This document shows, piece after piece, positions 1-8,634 of a stretch of 16,122 nucleotides of DNA. The notes under the pieces were generated by a model that was given only the letters and a program-made list of their open reading frames with translations, did no database searches and was not told the DNA's origin. Every line of letters starts with the position of its first letter. Position 1 is the stretch's first letter. Both the position numbers and the translations under genes were made by a program. The stretch lies in the NCBI GenBank assembly GCA_016719785.1, contig JADJYJ010000009.1, positions 1 through 16,122 on the forward strand, in the 5' to 3' direction. The DNA comes from Candidatus Amarolinea dominans. Lineage in GTDB: Bacteria > Chloroflexota > Anaerolineae > SSC4 > Amarolineaceae.

Positions 1-1
1 T

Positions 2-412
2 GATGTCTCTCGCCAGAACTCGGCCGGCGCCACGGCCTGGAACTGGACAAGCTCTATCTCCGGCAACTCGTTTACCTCGACCTTTACCTCAGGCTACGCA
101 ACCGGCAATTACGGCATCCGCGTTTCCTGGAAAATGGCCGAGCCGATCTGGTCTTCCTGGCTCAACATCGGCCGCGACGTCACCGCTCCTCGACGCCCGG
201 CGGGCTTAACTTTAGTCTGCAACGCCAACGGCTCAGCCGGCTCGTGCAACGAATCAACTCTGTACCTACATTTGGAACTGCCGGTTTTGCATCCACGACG
301 CCTTGTGGTAAGGTTCAGTCCACCGCAAATCACCGTTGCGGCTGCACAACCACGATTGGCAGGAGGCGCCACAGAACTGCATGGAGCTTTAGCGTATCTT
401 CTCAATTTGTAG
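2..412 (+). CDS. 3' end of a probable secreted Ig-like/adhesin-type protein (5' partial)
   Basis: The open frame enters from the left edge (frame 2) and stops at TAG 410-412. Its first ~65 residues are rich in Ser, Thr, Gly, Asn and Trp (for example AWNWTSSISGNSF, GNYGIRVSWKM, SSWLNIGRDVTAP), which resembles the beta-strand-rich linkers of bacterial Ig-like or fibronectin-like surface proteins. After about residue 85 (near base 260) the composition changes to Leu/Arg/Pro-rich and stops looking like a real domain. The true frame may therefore be lost by an indel there, and the last 50 codons may be spurious. No start, signal peptide or anchor can be seen in the window. The function assignment is weak. 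Confidence 0.4.
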   Translation, partial: DVSRQNSAGATAWNWTSSISGNSFTSTFTSGYATGNYGIRVSWKMAEPIWSSWLNIGRDVTAPRRPAGLTLVCNANGSAGSCNESTLYLHLELPVLHPRRLVVRFSPPQITVAAAQPRLAGGATELHGALAYLLNL

Positions 413-470
413 GGCGCACCTTGGGGATCAAGAAGATACGAAAGAGACACCGGGCAAAAACATAAGTTTT

Positions 471-558
471 AACGCAAGGGCGCAAGGATTCGTAGAGACG
501 CAAAGGCTTTTTCTGACCTTGCTTTGCGCCTTTCTCGAGTCCTTGCGACTTTTGCGTT
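471..558. repeat. Imperfect long inverted repeat (hairpin element)
   Basis: The left arm 471-507 (starts AACGCAAGGGCGCAAGG) and right arm 521-558 (ends CTTTTGCGTT) are near reverse complements over about 37 bp, separated by a 13-nt loop. The GCGCAAGG/CCTTGCG theme resembles dispersed palindromic repeats of large bacterial genomes. It lies between the partial gene and the kinase, with no coding frame. A transcript would fold into a long hairpin, so it could also act as a terminator-like structure. Confidence 0.7.
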
Positions 559-568
559 GAATAACGAC

Positions 569-668
569 TTAGGAATGAGAATTTTTTTTTTTAACTGTCC
601 AGTTCGCGCAAATTCTGGGCATACAGACGGCACCAAAGCGGACACTTATTTAATTTCTCATTCCTTAG
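569..668. mobile_element. MITE-like element with ~28-bp terminal inverted repeats
   Basis: The left end reads TTAGGAATGAGAA, then a T tract (about 12 T) and AACTGTCC to 600. The right end 641-668 is GACACTTATTTAATTTCTCATTCCTTAG, whose reverse complement begins CTAAGGAATGAGAAATTAAA and continues to GTGTC. The termini match over most of 28 bp around a ~40-bp core. There is no transposase and no clear target-site duplication. The size and structure fit a non-autonomous MITE or a decayed insertion-sequence end. The element is AT-rich compared with its surroundings. Confidence 0.55.
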
Positions 669-1832
669 CACCTGTGTCTGACCAGTGCAGATCATGCCCC
701 GCTACCCCGGATTATTGAGAAAATACCGGAAATTCACCCCGTGCAGCAGGTTCACGGCGCCTTGTACGTAGACAACGACGTTCAAGATACGCCTGAGCTC
801 GAACTGACCGCCCGCTGAGCAGGACTTGTGATCGTGACAACCACAACCAACTTTGGTAAAATATCAGACCATCGAACACCTGGGCAGCGGCGGCCCAGGC
901 CGCAGTCTGCTGGCGCCAGGCCACGCCTGCAGCGACGGGTTGTCGCGATCAAGGTGCTCCTGGCGCACTGGCCCACGATCCAGAGGCGAGTGCGCGCTTT
1001 GGGAAGCGCTCCTGGTTGCCTCCTGCGCCACCCCGCCATCGTGCAGTTGTCCGATTCCGACACGCAGGACGATCGTTATGGGTGGTGATGTGGAGTATCC
1101 GGAGGGCGGCTCACTCAAAGAGCGCCTGGCCCAGCGCGGAGTGCCTGTGCGCCAGCCGAGGCTGTGACCCTGCTGCGCCCTGTGGCCGCGGCGCCGATTA
1201 CGCCCACGCCCGGGTTGTCCATCGTGACATCAAGCTCGGCAACATCCTCTTCACACTGTGACGGGCAGGCCGTGATTAGCGATTTCGGTGTCGCCAAAAA
1301 TTTTGGGTGACAACGCCCAGTTGAGCATGGCCCGCAGCGTTGTCGGCACGCCCGCCCACATGTCGCCCGAACAGGCCGGCGGCGGCCTCGTGACCCCAGC
1401 CGCCGACCTCTGCGCCCTGGGCATCGTTCCACCAGATGCTCACCAACCAGGTGCCCTTCAGCGGTGATTTCCCCTGAGCGAGGTGCTCGTGCAGCGCTTT
1501 GCAGACCCCACCGCCCGCGCCGAAGCACCCTCAACCCGAGTCCCAGGCCGGCTTTTCGCCGTTCTCCTGCAAGCCTGGGCCAGCGCCGGCTGCCCGCTTT
1601 GCCTCCGCAAGCGCTCTGCTCGCCGCCCTCGAAGCGGCGCAGGCTGAAGAAACAGCGCCGGCCACCGAAGCCGACTCCGGGGAAAGCGCCACCCCGGCCG
1701 AACCGCCGCCGTCCGGTCCGAGAGCAACCGGCCCGCCGCTCTTAAACACGGCGCCGCGATAGCGGCCCGAACCTGCCGCCGTCGCTCCCGTTCAGATCGC
1801 GGCTGCCACTGCCGCCCGCTAAACCAGCGGAC

Positions 1833-2264
1833 GTGGCCGGTCGCCTGGTCAAAGCTGCGGATTGGGTGGCGCCCTTGGTGGGACGTGACATCATCTCCTA
1901 CGACCCGGCGCACGACCGTCGTCAGCGCCTGGCCTCACTCCTGGTGGCGATTAGCGTGCTGTTTGCCGCACTGCAATTCGTGGTCGAATTCTTCAACTTC
2001 TTCACCCGACTCCCTGGCGCCGCTGTTAGCCGTCTGGCCTTACCTGTGGCTCCGCTGGCCATTGCCGCCGGCCTGCTGATGTTTCTCGCGGCCCGGCTTA
2101 GCCTACGCCGGCCCTGCGCCGCCGTTGCGGCCATCGGCCTGGCCGTCATCACCACCCTGGGTCTGGCCTACGGCGCGTGGACGCTCGTGGATCGCTTGCA
2201 GCCGCCGTCCCGCTTCATCATCGCCATGCCGTTCGACGGCGCAGCAATCGAGCCGCCAGATTGA
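1833..2264 (+). other. Membrane-spanning section of the broken kinase
   Basis: This is the longest uninterrupted frame between the kinase and TPR domains. It starts after a Pro/Ala-rich linker with DWVAPLVGRDIISYDPAHDRR. It then has three hydrophobic stretches: LASLLVAISVLFAALQFVV, LALPVAPLAIAAGLLMFLAA and AAVAAIGLAVITTLGLAYGA. It ends in SRFIIAMPFDGAAIE, after which the frame shifts again (FARRIRRALATDLAA). This would anchor the kinase in the membrane and place the TPR half on one side of it. The topology cannot be fixed because the flanking frames are broken. Confidence 0.6.
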
Positions 2265-2639
2265 CTTTGCCCGCCGCATCAGGCGGGCGCTGGCGACCGA
2301 CCTGGCCGCCGCGACGCCGATGTGCAGATCGTGCGCCTGCGCCGGTCGTGCCTGATGCCGCCACCGCGTTGGCGCGATGCGCGTGACAAAGAGGCCGCCC
2401 TGCTCATTGGGGCTGGTATGACGACGCTGGTCAGCCCACAGGTGGAATCGCCGATGTGCCGCTGTTTCAGCACACGACGGTGGCATGACGCCGCTCCTCG
2501 CTGCGACGCCGGCGCCGTCGGGCTGTGGTCGCCGCGTCCACCGTGCGATGTGACACGCTTCGTGCATGCGCCGGCCACCATTCCGGCCATTGATCTGTTC
2601 GTCAGGATGGCCCGCAGCAAGTAATACCGTCTCCACCGC

Positions 2640-4817
2640 GCTGCTCGGCTTTGTATACTCGCGTTGTTTTGAAGAAGACCTCCGCGCAGGCGGCAGCGAC
2701 TTTCGCAGTGGTGCAAACGATCCATTTTCAGCGCGGCCATTCGTTACCGCACCCGGCAGGTGGACGCCGCCGTGAGGCGATCTGGAGCAGGCGCTGGCCC
2801 TGCCGGCCGGTTTCTGCGAGGCGCACTTCAACCTGGCCCTGGCTCTCGGGCGAACAATGCGCGCCAGCCTGGCAGATCGAGCCGGCCTGGCGCAGGCGGC
2901 CGCAACCGCGTCGCCTCCGCCTGCGGGCGCGATCCAGCCAGCGGCTGCTACAGCCCGAGTTGACCTTCCAGGCCGGCGATGCCGCAACCCGCCTGCCCAT
3001 TGCTCAGAAAGCGATGGCGCCCGCAGCCCGACAACGCAAGCGCAGGCGCTGCTGGCGACAATTGCCGGGGCGACCAGGCCAGCCTGATGTGGCGGCCGCC
3101 GCGCCTGTCGTCAGGCCTTCACAACTGCCGCCAGAGCAAGCGTAACCACCGCCGCCGGCCGATCGCCGCCCAGGTGGCGCTGGTGTTGATGCCTACCTGG
3201 CCGCGGGCGATAACGCCGCCACCTTCGGCGACCTTCAGGCGGCTGCAAAACAGGCGCCCACCGAATCCCAACGTGCTGCACGGCCTGGGCAAATGCCTAC
3301 TACGCCGGCCCGGGCAAACGGGCAGACCCTGGCCGCGTACCGGAGCCTTGGGCAAAGGCCGTGCCGGACGATCCTGACCCGCGCCTGCTTGTGGGCATTC
3401 TCTGCAGCCAACAGCAGAAATTCAGGACGCGTTGACCGAGATGCAGGGCAGCCAGCCGTCTGACCCCGTGCTCAGGGAGGCCGCGCATCTGCTGATGGGG
3501 GAGGTCTACTACCAACAACGGGATTTGGCGCGGGCCGCAACCGCCTATCAAGCGGCGCTGGCGATCAACCGGAGCGCTGACGCCTGGTATGTCCCTCGGC
3601 GCGCTGCGCTGGCAACTGGGCGACCTGCCTCGCGGCGCAGACCGCTTTACACGAGGGCCGCGTCGCGACCCAGCCCTGGCCGCGGCTTTTTCACCCTCGG
3701 CCGCGTCTGCTTCCGACCGGGCGCGTTCGCCGACGCCGCGATCCAGCTATCGTCAGGCGCTGACCTGGAACCTGACGCGCTCCTGACCACTACCTGGCCC
3801 TGGCGCCGCGTACGAGCGCCTGCGGCAATGGGGCGGCGCGGCCGCCACCTATACCGCGGCCCTGGCAAGGTAGGAGGACGCCAGCACGCATCTCTACCTG
3901 GGGCTGGTGCGTGTGCAGCAGGGACAGTTGGACGCGGAGTGGCCGAAATCAAGCAGGCGCTGGCGCTCAATCCACATGATGCCCTGGCGCACGCCAGCGC
4001 CTGGGAGATGTCCTGCAGCAAGGCCAGCTCGGAACGGCCGCGGACGCCTACCGGCAGGCCATCGGCGAGGACGATCAGGCTGCGAACAATCCGTCCACGC
4101 ACACCGCGTTGGCCTTTGTCGAATAAGCGCGCCAGGTCACGAGCGAGTACGGGCGGGCCAGGACGCCGCGCGCCTGCCCACGGTCAGCTTCTACCAAGGC
4201 TTGCTGGCCTCCTACTACGAAGCGCAGGGCCGGCAGGCAGCCGCGTCTGACCTCTACGCCGGTTTACAGGCCGCGCCGCCACCGACGCCTCACGCATCTG
4301 GTGGCCGGCGACTACGCCTGGCGCACCGGACTGACTGAGACCGCCGTCTCGGAACTGCAAGCGGTGGTCGCCATCTCGAACGCAACGCCTTTGTTTCAAT
4401 CTCTGGCCCATGCCGGCCTGGCGCAGATCGCCGCGGCGAACGGCCAGCCGGCCGCGGCCATCGACGCGCTCAGCGCCAGCCTGACCGCGTGGCCGGGAAA
4501 TGCCGATGCCCAGGCCCGCCGCGGCGACCTGGCCCTGACGGCCGGCGACGCGGCCGCAGCCGCAACTGCCTATCAACAGGCCCTGGCCCTGCTGGCCGAT
4601 TACCGTCAACAACTCGGCAGCGACAGCGCCGCCCTGCTGGAAGTGACCATCCTCGCGCCTGGGCCTGGCGACGCGTCAGCCCGATGCGGCTGCGTCCTGG
4701 TTTGCCCAGGCGCAGGCCGCAGGCTGGCGCTGGTCGAACCAGCGCCGCAATGGCCGCGGCCAGTTGGTGTTGGCGGCCTCAGCAGCGCGGCGCCCTGGCC
4801 AGCCGGCGACGAACTGA
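2640..4817 (+). other. TPR-repeat section of the broken kinase
   Basis: Helix-turn-helix TPR signatures recur in changing frames: CEAHFNLALALGR (~2817-2860), AHLLMGEVYYQQRDLARAATAYQAALAI (3483-3570), then after a frame change LGALRWQLGDL, LGRVCFRPGAFADAAIQL (~3693-3750), YEAQGRQAAASDLYAG and AAIDALSASLTAWPGNADAQARRGDLAL (~4459-4545). Spacing near 34 residues and alternating small/large residues are typical of TPRs, which bind protein partners. The segment from 4301 to about 4650 is the longest readable part. It shifts once more before the terminal TGA at 4815. Confidence 0.65.
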
Positions 4818-4863
4818 ACGCATGCGCGCAGCTGGGCGCGCCTTCACGGCCATCCGCGGCTGT

Positions 4864-5067
4864 GCCGAATGAATTGGGGCGCAGGGGCTCCCGCCAGGTC
4901 GGCCTGGCCGACCGATCCTGCCGCCGAATGAATTCGGGGCGCAGCCAGGCGGCCCGCCGCCGATTGCCGCCAATGAATTGGGGCGCAGGGGGCCGGAACT
5001 GAACGCTGGCGCCAGGTGTCGGCCCGGGGCCATCTACACTGCCGCCGAATGAATTCGGGGCGAAGGG
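4864..5067. repeat. Four dispersed copies of a ~24-bp GAATTC/GAATTG palindromic repeat
   Basis: Copies of GCCGCCGAATGAATTCGGGG or its variant GCCGCCAATGAATTGGGGCG lie at 4864-4887, 4921-4944, 4966-4990 and 5041-5067. All are in the same orientation, with irregular spacing of about 45-75 bp. Each unit is partly self-complementary (CGCCGAAT ... ATTCGGGGCG). A GGTCGGCC-T-GGCCGACC palindrome (4897-4913) and a related hairpin (5082-5099) sit between copies. This is REP-like intergenic DNA. Open frames running through it are not believable coding sequence. Confidence 0.75.
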
Positions 5068-5090
5068 GCGTTCCGCCGCCAGGTCGGCCT

Positions 5091-5235
5091 GCGCCGACCG
5101 GCATTGCGTCCACGGAGGTGGACGCCCGGCGGCACGCCCATGAGGTGCGATTTCAATCGCCTGCTGCGCCGACCGGCATTGCGTCCACGGAGGTGGACGC
5201 CCGGCGGCACGCCCATGAGGCGCGATTTCAATCGC
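5091..5235. repeat. Tandem pair of a 70-bp hairpin-rich repeat (75-bp period)
   Basis: Copies 5091-5160 and 5166-5235 are nearly identical; the clearest difference is GAGGTGCG versus GAGGCGCG. Each contains a perfect 8-bp stem GCGTCCAC-GGAG-GTGGACGC (5106-5125 in copy 1) and a second stem GCGATT-TC-AATCGC. The 75-bp period equals 25 codons, so the frame of the downstream glycosyltransferase stays open through both copies and would translate as a repeated TGIASTEVDARRHAHE peptide. The repeat abuts the start of that gene and obscures its true start. Confidence 0.8.
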
Positions 5236-6594
5236 TCTCTCTCTCCCTCCCCCTGGCCCCGGCATTCCTGCTGCTCTTGATCGCCGCGGCCAGTCTGCTC
5301 CTCTACCGTCAGGCCGCCCAGGCGCCTGATCTGCGCCGTGTGGTGCCGCAATTCCTGTTCTATTTTGGCCTGCTCTTTGTGCTCTATCTGGCGGCGGTGA
5401 TCCTCGTGTTGCGCCTGGAAAAAATTCAGGGCGCGGCCACACCGGTCGCCTGGCTCTTCATCATCCTCTTGAGCGCCGTGGCCTTCCGTGTCATCCTGCT
5501 GCCGACGCGGCCAACCCTCTCGGACGACATGTACCGCTACATCTGGGATGGCCGCGTGCAGGCCGCGGGCCTCAGCCCCTACCGCTACACCCCCGCGGCC
5601 TCTGAGTTGACCTTCCTGCGCCGCAACGACAACACCATCTGGCGCTACATCAACCGCAAGACGGCCATCACGATCTACCCGCCCGCCGCACAACTGGCCT
5701 TTCTCGCCATCTATCGCCTGCACCCGGACAGCGTGACCTGGACCAAAACTGCGCTGACGCTGGCCGAGTTGAGCGCCCTGGTCCCGTTGGCCCTCTGGCT
5801 GCGCCGTCAGCGCCTGAGCCTTCTGCGCCTGCTCATCCTGGCCTGGAGTCCCCTGGCTGTTTTCGAAGTGGCCGGCAGCGGGCACATGGACGCGCTGGTG
5901 TTAGCGCCGCTGGTGGTGGCCTGGCTGGCCTTCGAGACGCGGCGCCCCGCGCTGCTTGGTTTCAGCCTGGGCATCGCTGCCCTGCTCAAGCTCTATCCGG
6001 CCTTCTTCTTTCCCCTGCTCTGGACGCGGCGCGATGTCAAAGCACCCCTCGCTTTTGCGGGCACAGTGGCGGCCGGCTATGCCCTTTTCATCGGCCGCGG
6101 CGGCAGCGTCCTGGGCTTCTTGCCCAACTACTTGAACGAGCGTTTCAATACCGGGCCGGCCGCGCTCATCGCCCGTGGGCTGGAAGCCATTGGCGGGCCG
6201 GAGATGCCCTCCTGGCGGGTCGTGCAAAGCTGGCAGTTGCTCTTCCTGGCGCTGCTGGCAGTATGGGCGCTCTGGCAGCCGCTGAATCGGCCGGCCACCG
6301 CGCGGCGTCGCGCCTGGGCCATGATGACTGTTTTCTTCGTGCTGTCACAGAACTTGTTCTCCTGGTATCTGCTCATGGTCATGCCGCTCCTGGCCCTCGA
6401 TCTGCGCCGCGGCCGCTGGGGGCTGGCCCTGGACGCGCCCGACCGGCTGGCTGCTCTTCACAGGGCTGACGGCCCTCTCCTACACCTTCTTCATCACCGG
6501 GCATCCGGTTCCGTGGGCCATCTGGGCGCAGTATGGCGTCCTGCTGATCTTCCTGGCCGGCCACGCCTGGCGCCGGCGGGGAGTCCACCGTTGA
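5145..6594 (+). CDS. GT-C fold membrane glycosyltransferase, first of a pair (one frameshift)
   Basis: This is a polytopic membrane protein with about ten hydrophobic helices. It has the GT-C-type signature SDDMYRYIWDGRVQAAGLSPYRY just after the first helices (5518-5590), then IYPPAAQ, SPLAVFEVAGSGHMDAL and SQNLFSWYLLMVMPLLAL. Such enzymes move a sugar from a polyprenyl-phosphate donor to an acceptor outside the membrane. One extra C in the CCC at 6438-6440 shifts the frame. Removing it gives TGWLLFTGLTALSYTFFITG and continues to TGA 6592-6594, about 482 residues in all. Without correction the frame runs on into the next gene as a false 1,020-codon fusion (5016-8078). The start is uncertain: GTG 5145 lies inside a repeat, and TTG 5277 or GTG 5340 are alternatives that cut into the first helix. 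The sugar specificity is unknown. Confidence 0.75.
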
Positions 6595-8078
6595 CCAGAC
6601 GACTTTCCGCATCGCAACAGCTTGGCCTGCTTGGCCTGCTCTGGCTGGGCAGCGCGCTGCTGGGCTGGCGCGCGTTCGCCCTCGCCAGCTTCTACCGCAC
6701 GCCCCTGCTTGACCTGGCAAAACTGACCGCCAATCGGTTCGGCGTGTGGTTGGGGGTTGCAATCTCCATTGCCCTTGTGAGCGGCATCTTCCTGGTTGGT
6801 TGGCGCATTGTGTCACGCGCCCGGGCGCCCGTTTCCTGGCCGATCTTGCTCGCCGTGCCGCTGGCCGTCGCCCTCTGCCTGGTCTTCACCTACCCGCTGA
6901 CCGCAGGCGACCTGTTCGATTATCTGGCGCTGGGGCATTTGACCGTCTTTCATGACGCCAACCCCTTCACCCAGTTTCCGGCGCAGTTCGCATCCGATCC
7001 GTTTGTGCGCTACGCCGCCTGGCGCTTCTTCCCCTCGGCCTACGGTCCGCTCTGGGAGATCATGGCGGCCGGACTGGCGCGCCTGGCCGCGAGCGATCTC
7101 TGGACTGGCATCCTGCTGATGAAGGCGCAGGCGCTGCTCAGCCTGGCCCTGGTCAGCGCCTTGACCGCCTGGCTGGTCTGGCAGCGCCGGCGCTCCCCGC
7201 TGGCGGTGCAGCAAGCCCTCTTCCTGCTCCTCTGGAACCCTCTGCTCCTGTTCGACATCGCCGGCAACGCGCACAACGATCTGTGGATGGTGCTGGGCCT
7301 GCTGCTGGCCGTCGCTCTGGCCGAACGCCGCCGCTTCGACCTGGCCCTGACCGCGCTCACGGCCGGCGCGCTGGTGAAATTCGTCCCCCTGCTCATCATG
7401 CCCCTGCTGGCGACAGCCGCCGTGCGCCGCCTGGGCTGGCGTCAGGCGGTCCGCCAACTGGCAGTCGGCCTGGCGCTGAGCCTGCTGCTGGCCTGGCTCT
7501 GCTACCGCCCCTTCTGGCCGCTGGCCGACCCCCTGCGCCTGGCGCAGCGCAGCGGTCTCAACACCACATCAATCCTCACGCTCGTGCGCGAGATCATCAG
7601 CGCCTGGGCCGATGTGGAAACCGCCAACGCCAGCGCGGCTTACCTGGGGCAGGCCGTTCTGGCCGGGCTGGTGGGCCTGAGCGTGTGGCGGCTGTGGCGC
7701 GCGCCGGCGCGCTCGTTCACCCTGGCCGTGGCCCATCTGCTCCTCGCCATCCTGCTGCTGGCAACCGCCTGGTTTCAGACCTGGTACCTGGTCTGGGTCT
7801 GGCCGCTGCTGGCGCTGCACCCCCGTTCGCGGCTGGCGCCGGTGCTCTTCCTGCTCAGCACGACGGCCTGGTTCAAGTACCTGCTCTTCAGCCTGGTCTT
7901 TGGTGCGCACTGGCCGCCGCTCGTGCCGTACTGGCAGCAGAACGTCGCCGCTGCGCTGATGGTCATTGCGCCGCCGTTGGGGTTCTGGCTGCTCAAGGCG
8001 CGGCAGAGTGTGCATCACGGCGCGACGCGAACGCAGGGACGCCAGGGCGCGGGGACGCAAGACAAACACAGTTCATGA
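6591..8078 (+). CDS. GT-C fold membrane glycosyltransferase, second of a pair
   Basis: A TTG start at 6591 overlaps the corrected stop of the preceding gene (TTGA), giving a 495-residue polytopic protein. It parallels its neighbour. It has TYPLTAGDLFDYLALGHL with an acidic motif in the first large loop (~6889-6945), DANPF and SAYGPLWEIMAAG, WNPLLLFDIAGNAHNDLW (7234-7290; compare SPLAVFEVAGSGHMD upstream), a central LVKFVPLLIMPL, and FQTWYLVWVWPLL (7774-7812). These fit GT-C transferases that use lipid-linked sugars, and the two genes look like diverged paralogues. The last ~20 residues (HHGATRTQGRQGAGTQDK) come from an ACGCAGGGACGC-type repeat and are probably an acquired tail. The Nudix gene begins 13 nt later, so co-transcription is likely. 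The substrate is not determined. Confidence 0.75.
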   Translation: MTRRLSASQQLGLLGLLWLGSALLGWRAFALASFYRTPLLDLAKLTANRFGVWLGVAISIALVSGIFLVGWRIVSRARAPVSWPILLAVPLAVALCLVFTYPLTAGDLFDYLALGHLTVFHDANPFTQFPAQFASDPFVRYAAWRFFPSAYGPLWEIMAAGLARLAASDLWTGILLMKAQALLSLALVSALTAWLVWQRRRSPLAVQQALFLLLWNPLLLFDIAGNAHNDLWMVLGLLLAVALAERRRFDLALTALTAGALVKFVPLLIMPLLATAAVRRLGWRQAVRQLAVGLALSLLLAWLCYRPFWPLADPLRLAQRSGLNTTSILTLVREIISAWADVETANASAAYLGQAVLAGLVGLSVWRLWRAPARSFTLAVAHLLLAILLLATAWFQTWYLVWVWPLLALHPRSRLAPVLFLLSTTAWFKYLLFSLVFGAHWPPLVPYWQQNVAAALMVIAPPLGFWLLKARQSVHHGATRTQGRQGAGTQDKHSS

Positions 8079-8091
8079 CGGAGGTTGAAGA

Positions 8092-8634
8092 ATGGCAATC
8101 AAACCCTGGACCACGGTGTCGAGCCGGCCGGTCTATGAAAACAAATGGATGAGCGTGCGCGAGGATATTGCGGCCATGCCCGACGGCCGCACGACGATCT
8201 ACGGCGTGGTGACTTTCGGGCACTGCGTCGGCATCGTGCCCGTGACTGCGGAGGGTGAAGTGATCCTGGTGCGCCAGTATCGCTACGTCTTCGGCGAAGA
8301 TCAGCGCTGGGAAATTCCCACGGGCGGCGTGGAGCCGGGCGAGGCGTGGGCAGCGGCTGCGCAGCGCGAACTGATGGAAGAGGCCGGCGTGCGTGCGGGC
8401 CGGCTGATCCCGGTCAGCGATTTCTACACCTCGAAATCGGTTTGCTACGAGATTGCGCACATCTACATCGGCGAAGACCTGAGCGAGGAGTCCCTGCCGC
8501 CCGACGAGACGGAATCCTTCGAGGTGCGCCGCTTTCCGTTGGCCGAGGCGCTGCAGATGGTGTTGAGCAGCGAGATTCGTGACGCCATGTCGGTGGTGGG
8601 CATCCTGCTGGCGGCCAGGCAGCACGGCGTATGA
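8092..8634 (+). CDS. Nudix hydrolase, ADP-ribose pyrophosphatase-like
   Basis: The 180-residue protein carries a perfect Nudix box at residues 78-100 (GGVEPGEAWAAAAQ then RELMEEAGV), matching GX5EX7REUXEEXGU. Its Glu residues bind the divalent metal used to cleave a nucleoside diphosphate linked to X. The upstream LVRQYRYVFGEDQRWEIPTGG and the downstream SDFYTSKSVCYEIAHIYIGED resemble the ADP-ribose or nucleotide-sugar pyrophosphatase branch (NudF-like). The start ATG 8092 follows GGAGG (8080-8084) with 7-nt spacing. The stop overlaps the next start (ATGA, 8631-8634), so translation is probably coupled. Among glycosyltransferase genes it could clear nucleotide-sugar or ADP-ribose by-products. 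The exact substrate is not visible. Confidence 0.88.
   Translation: MAIKPWTTVSSRPVYENKWMSVREDIAAMPDGRTTIYGVVTFGHCVGIVPVTAEGEVILVRQYRYVFGEDQRWEIPTGGVEPGEAWAAAAQRELMEEAGVRAGRLIPVSDFYTSKSVCYEIAHIYIGEDLSEESLPPDETESFEVRRFPLAEALQMVLSSEIRDAMSVVGILLAARQHGV

Larger units (their letters stand above)
828..4817 (+). pseudogene. Ser/Thr protein kinase (PknB-like) with membrane and TPR domains, multiply frameshifted
   Basis: Following the protein across frames gives one kinase. The start is GTG 828 or 834 after AGGA. The N-terminus (NFGK, then YQTIEHLGSGG after one extra A) is followed by VAIKVLL (~945), RHPAIVQL (~1030), EYPEGGSLKERLAQRG (~1095), catalytic HRDIKLGNIL (1220-1249), metal-binding DFG (1281-1289), activation-segment GTPAHMSPEQ (~1350) and FHQMLTNQVPFSG (~1430-1467). 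A Pro/Ala linker, a hydrophobic section and a TPR-rich C-terminus follow. The protein closes with GWRWSNQRRNGRGQL and TGA 4815-4817. If intact it would have about 1,330 residues, typical of large Chloroflexota or actinobacterial sensor-like kinases. At least eight frame changes occur between 850 and 1300 alone, yet the catalytic motifs are preserved. That pattern suggests indel sequencing errors at least as much as decay. As written it cannot be translated as one protein. Confidence 0.8.

Noticed and set aside
134..412. Complete small protein starting at ATG 134
   Set aside because: The frame is open to the left edge with better protein-like composition upstream, so it is more likely the tail of a longer gene.
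2103..2987. 294-codon reverse-strand ORF
   Set aside because: It is Arg/Ala-rich antisense of the broken kinase gene, with no motif.
5016..8078. Novel 1,020-residue tandem glycosyltransferase fusion
   Set aside because: A single extra C explains the fusion; a coupled stop/start (TTGA at 6591-6594) is visible once it is corrected.
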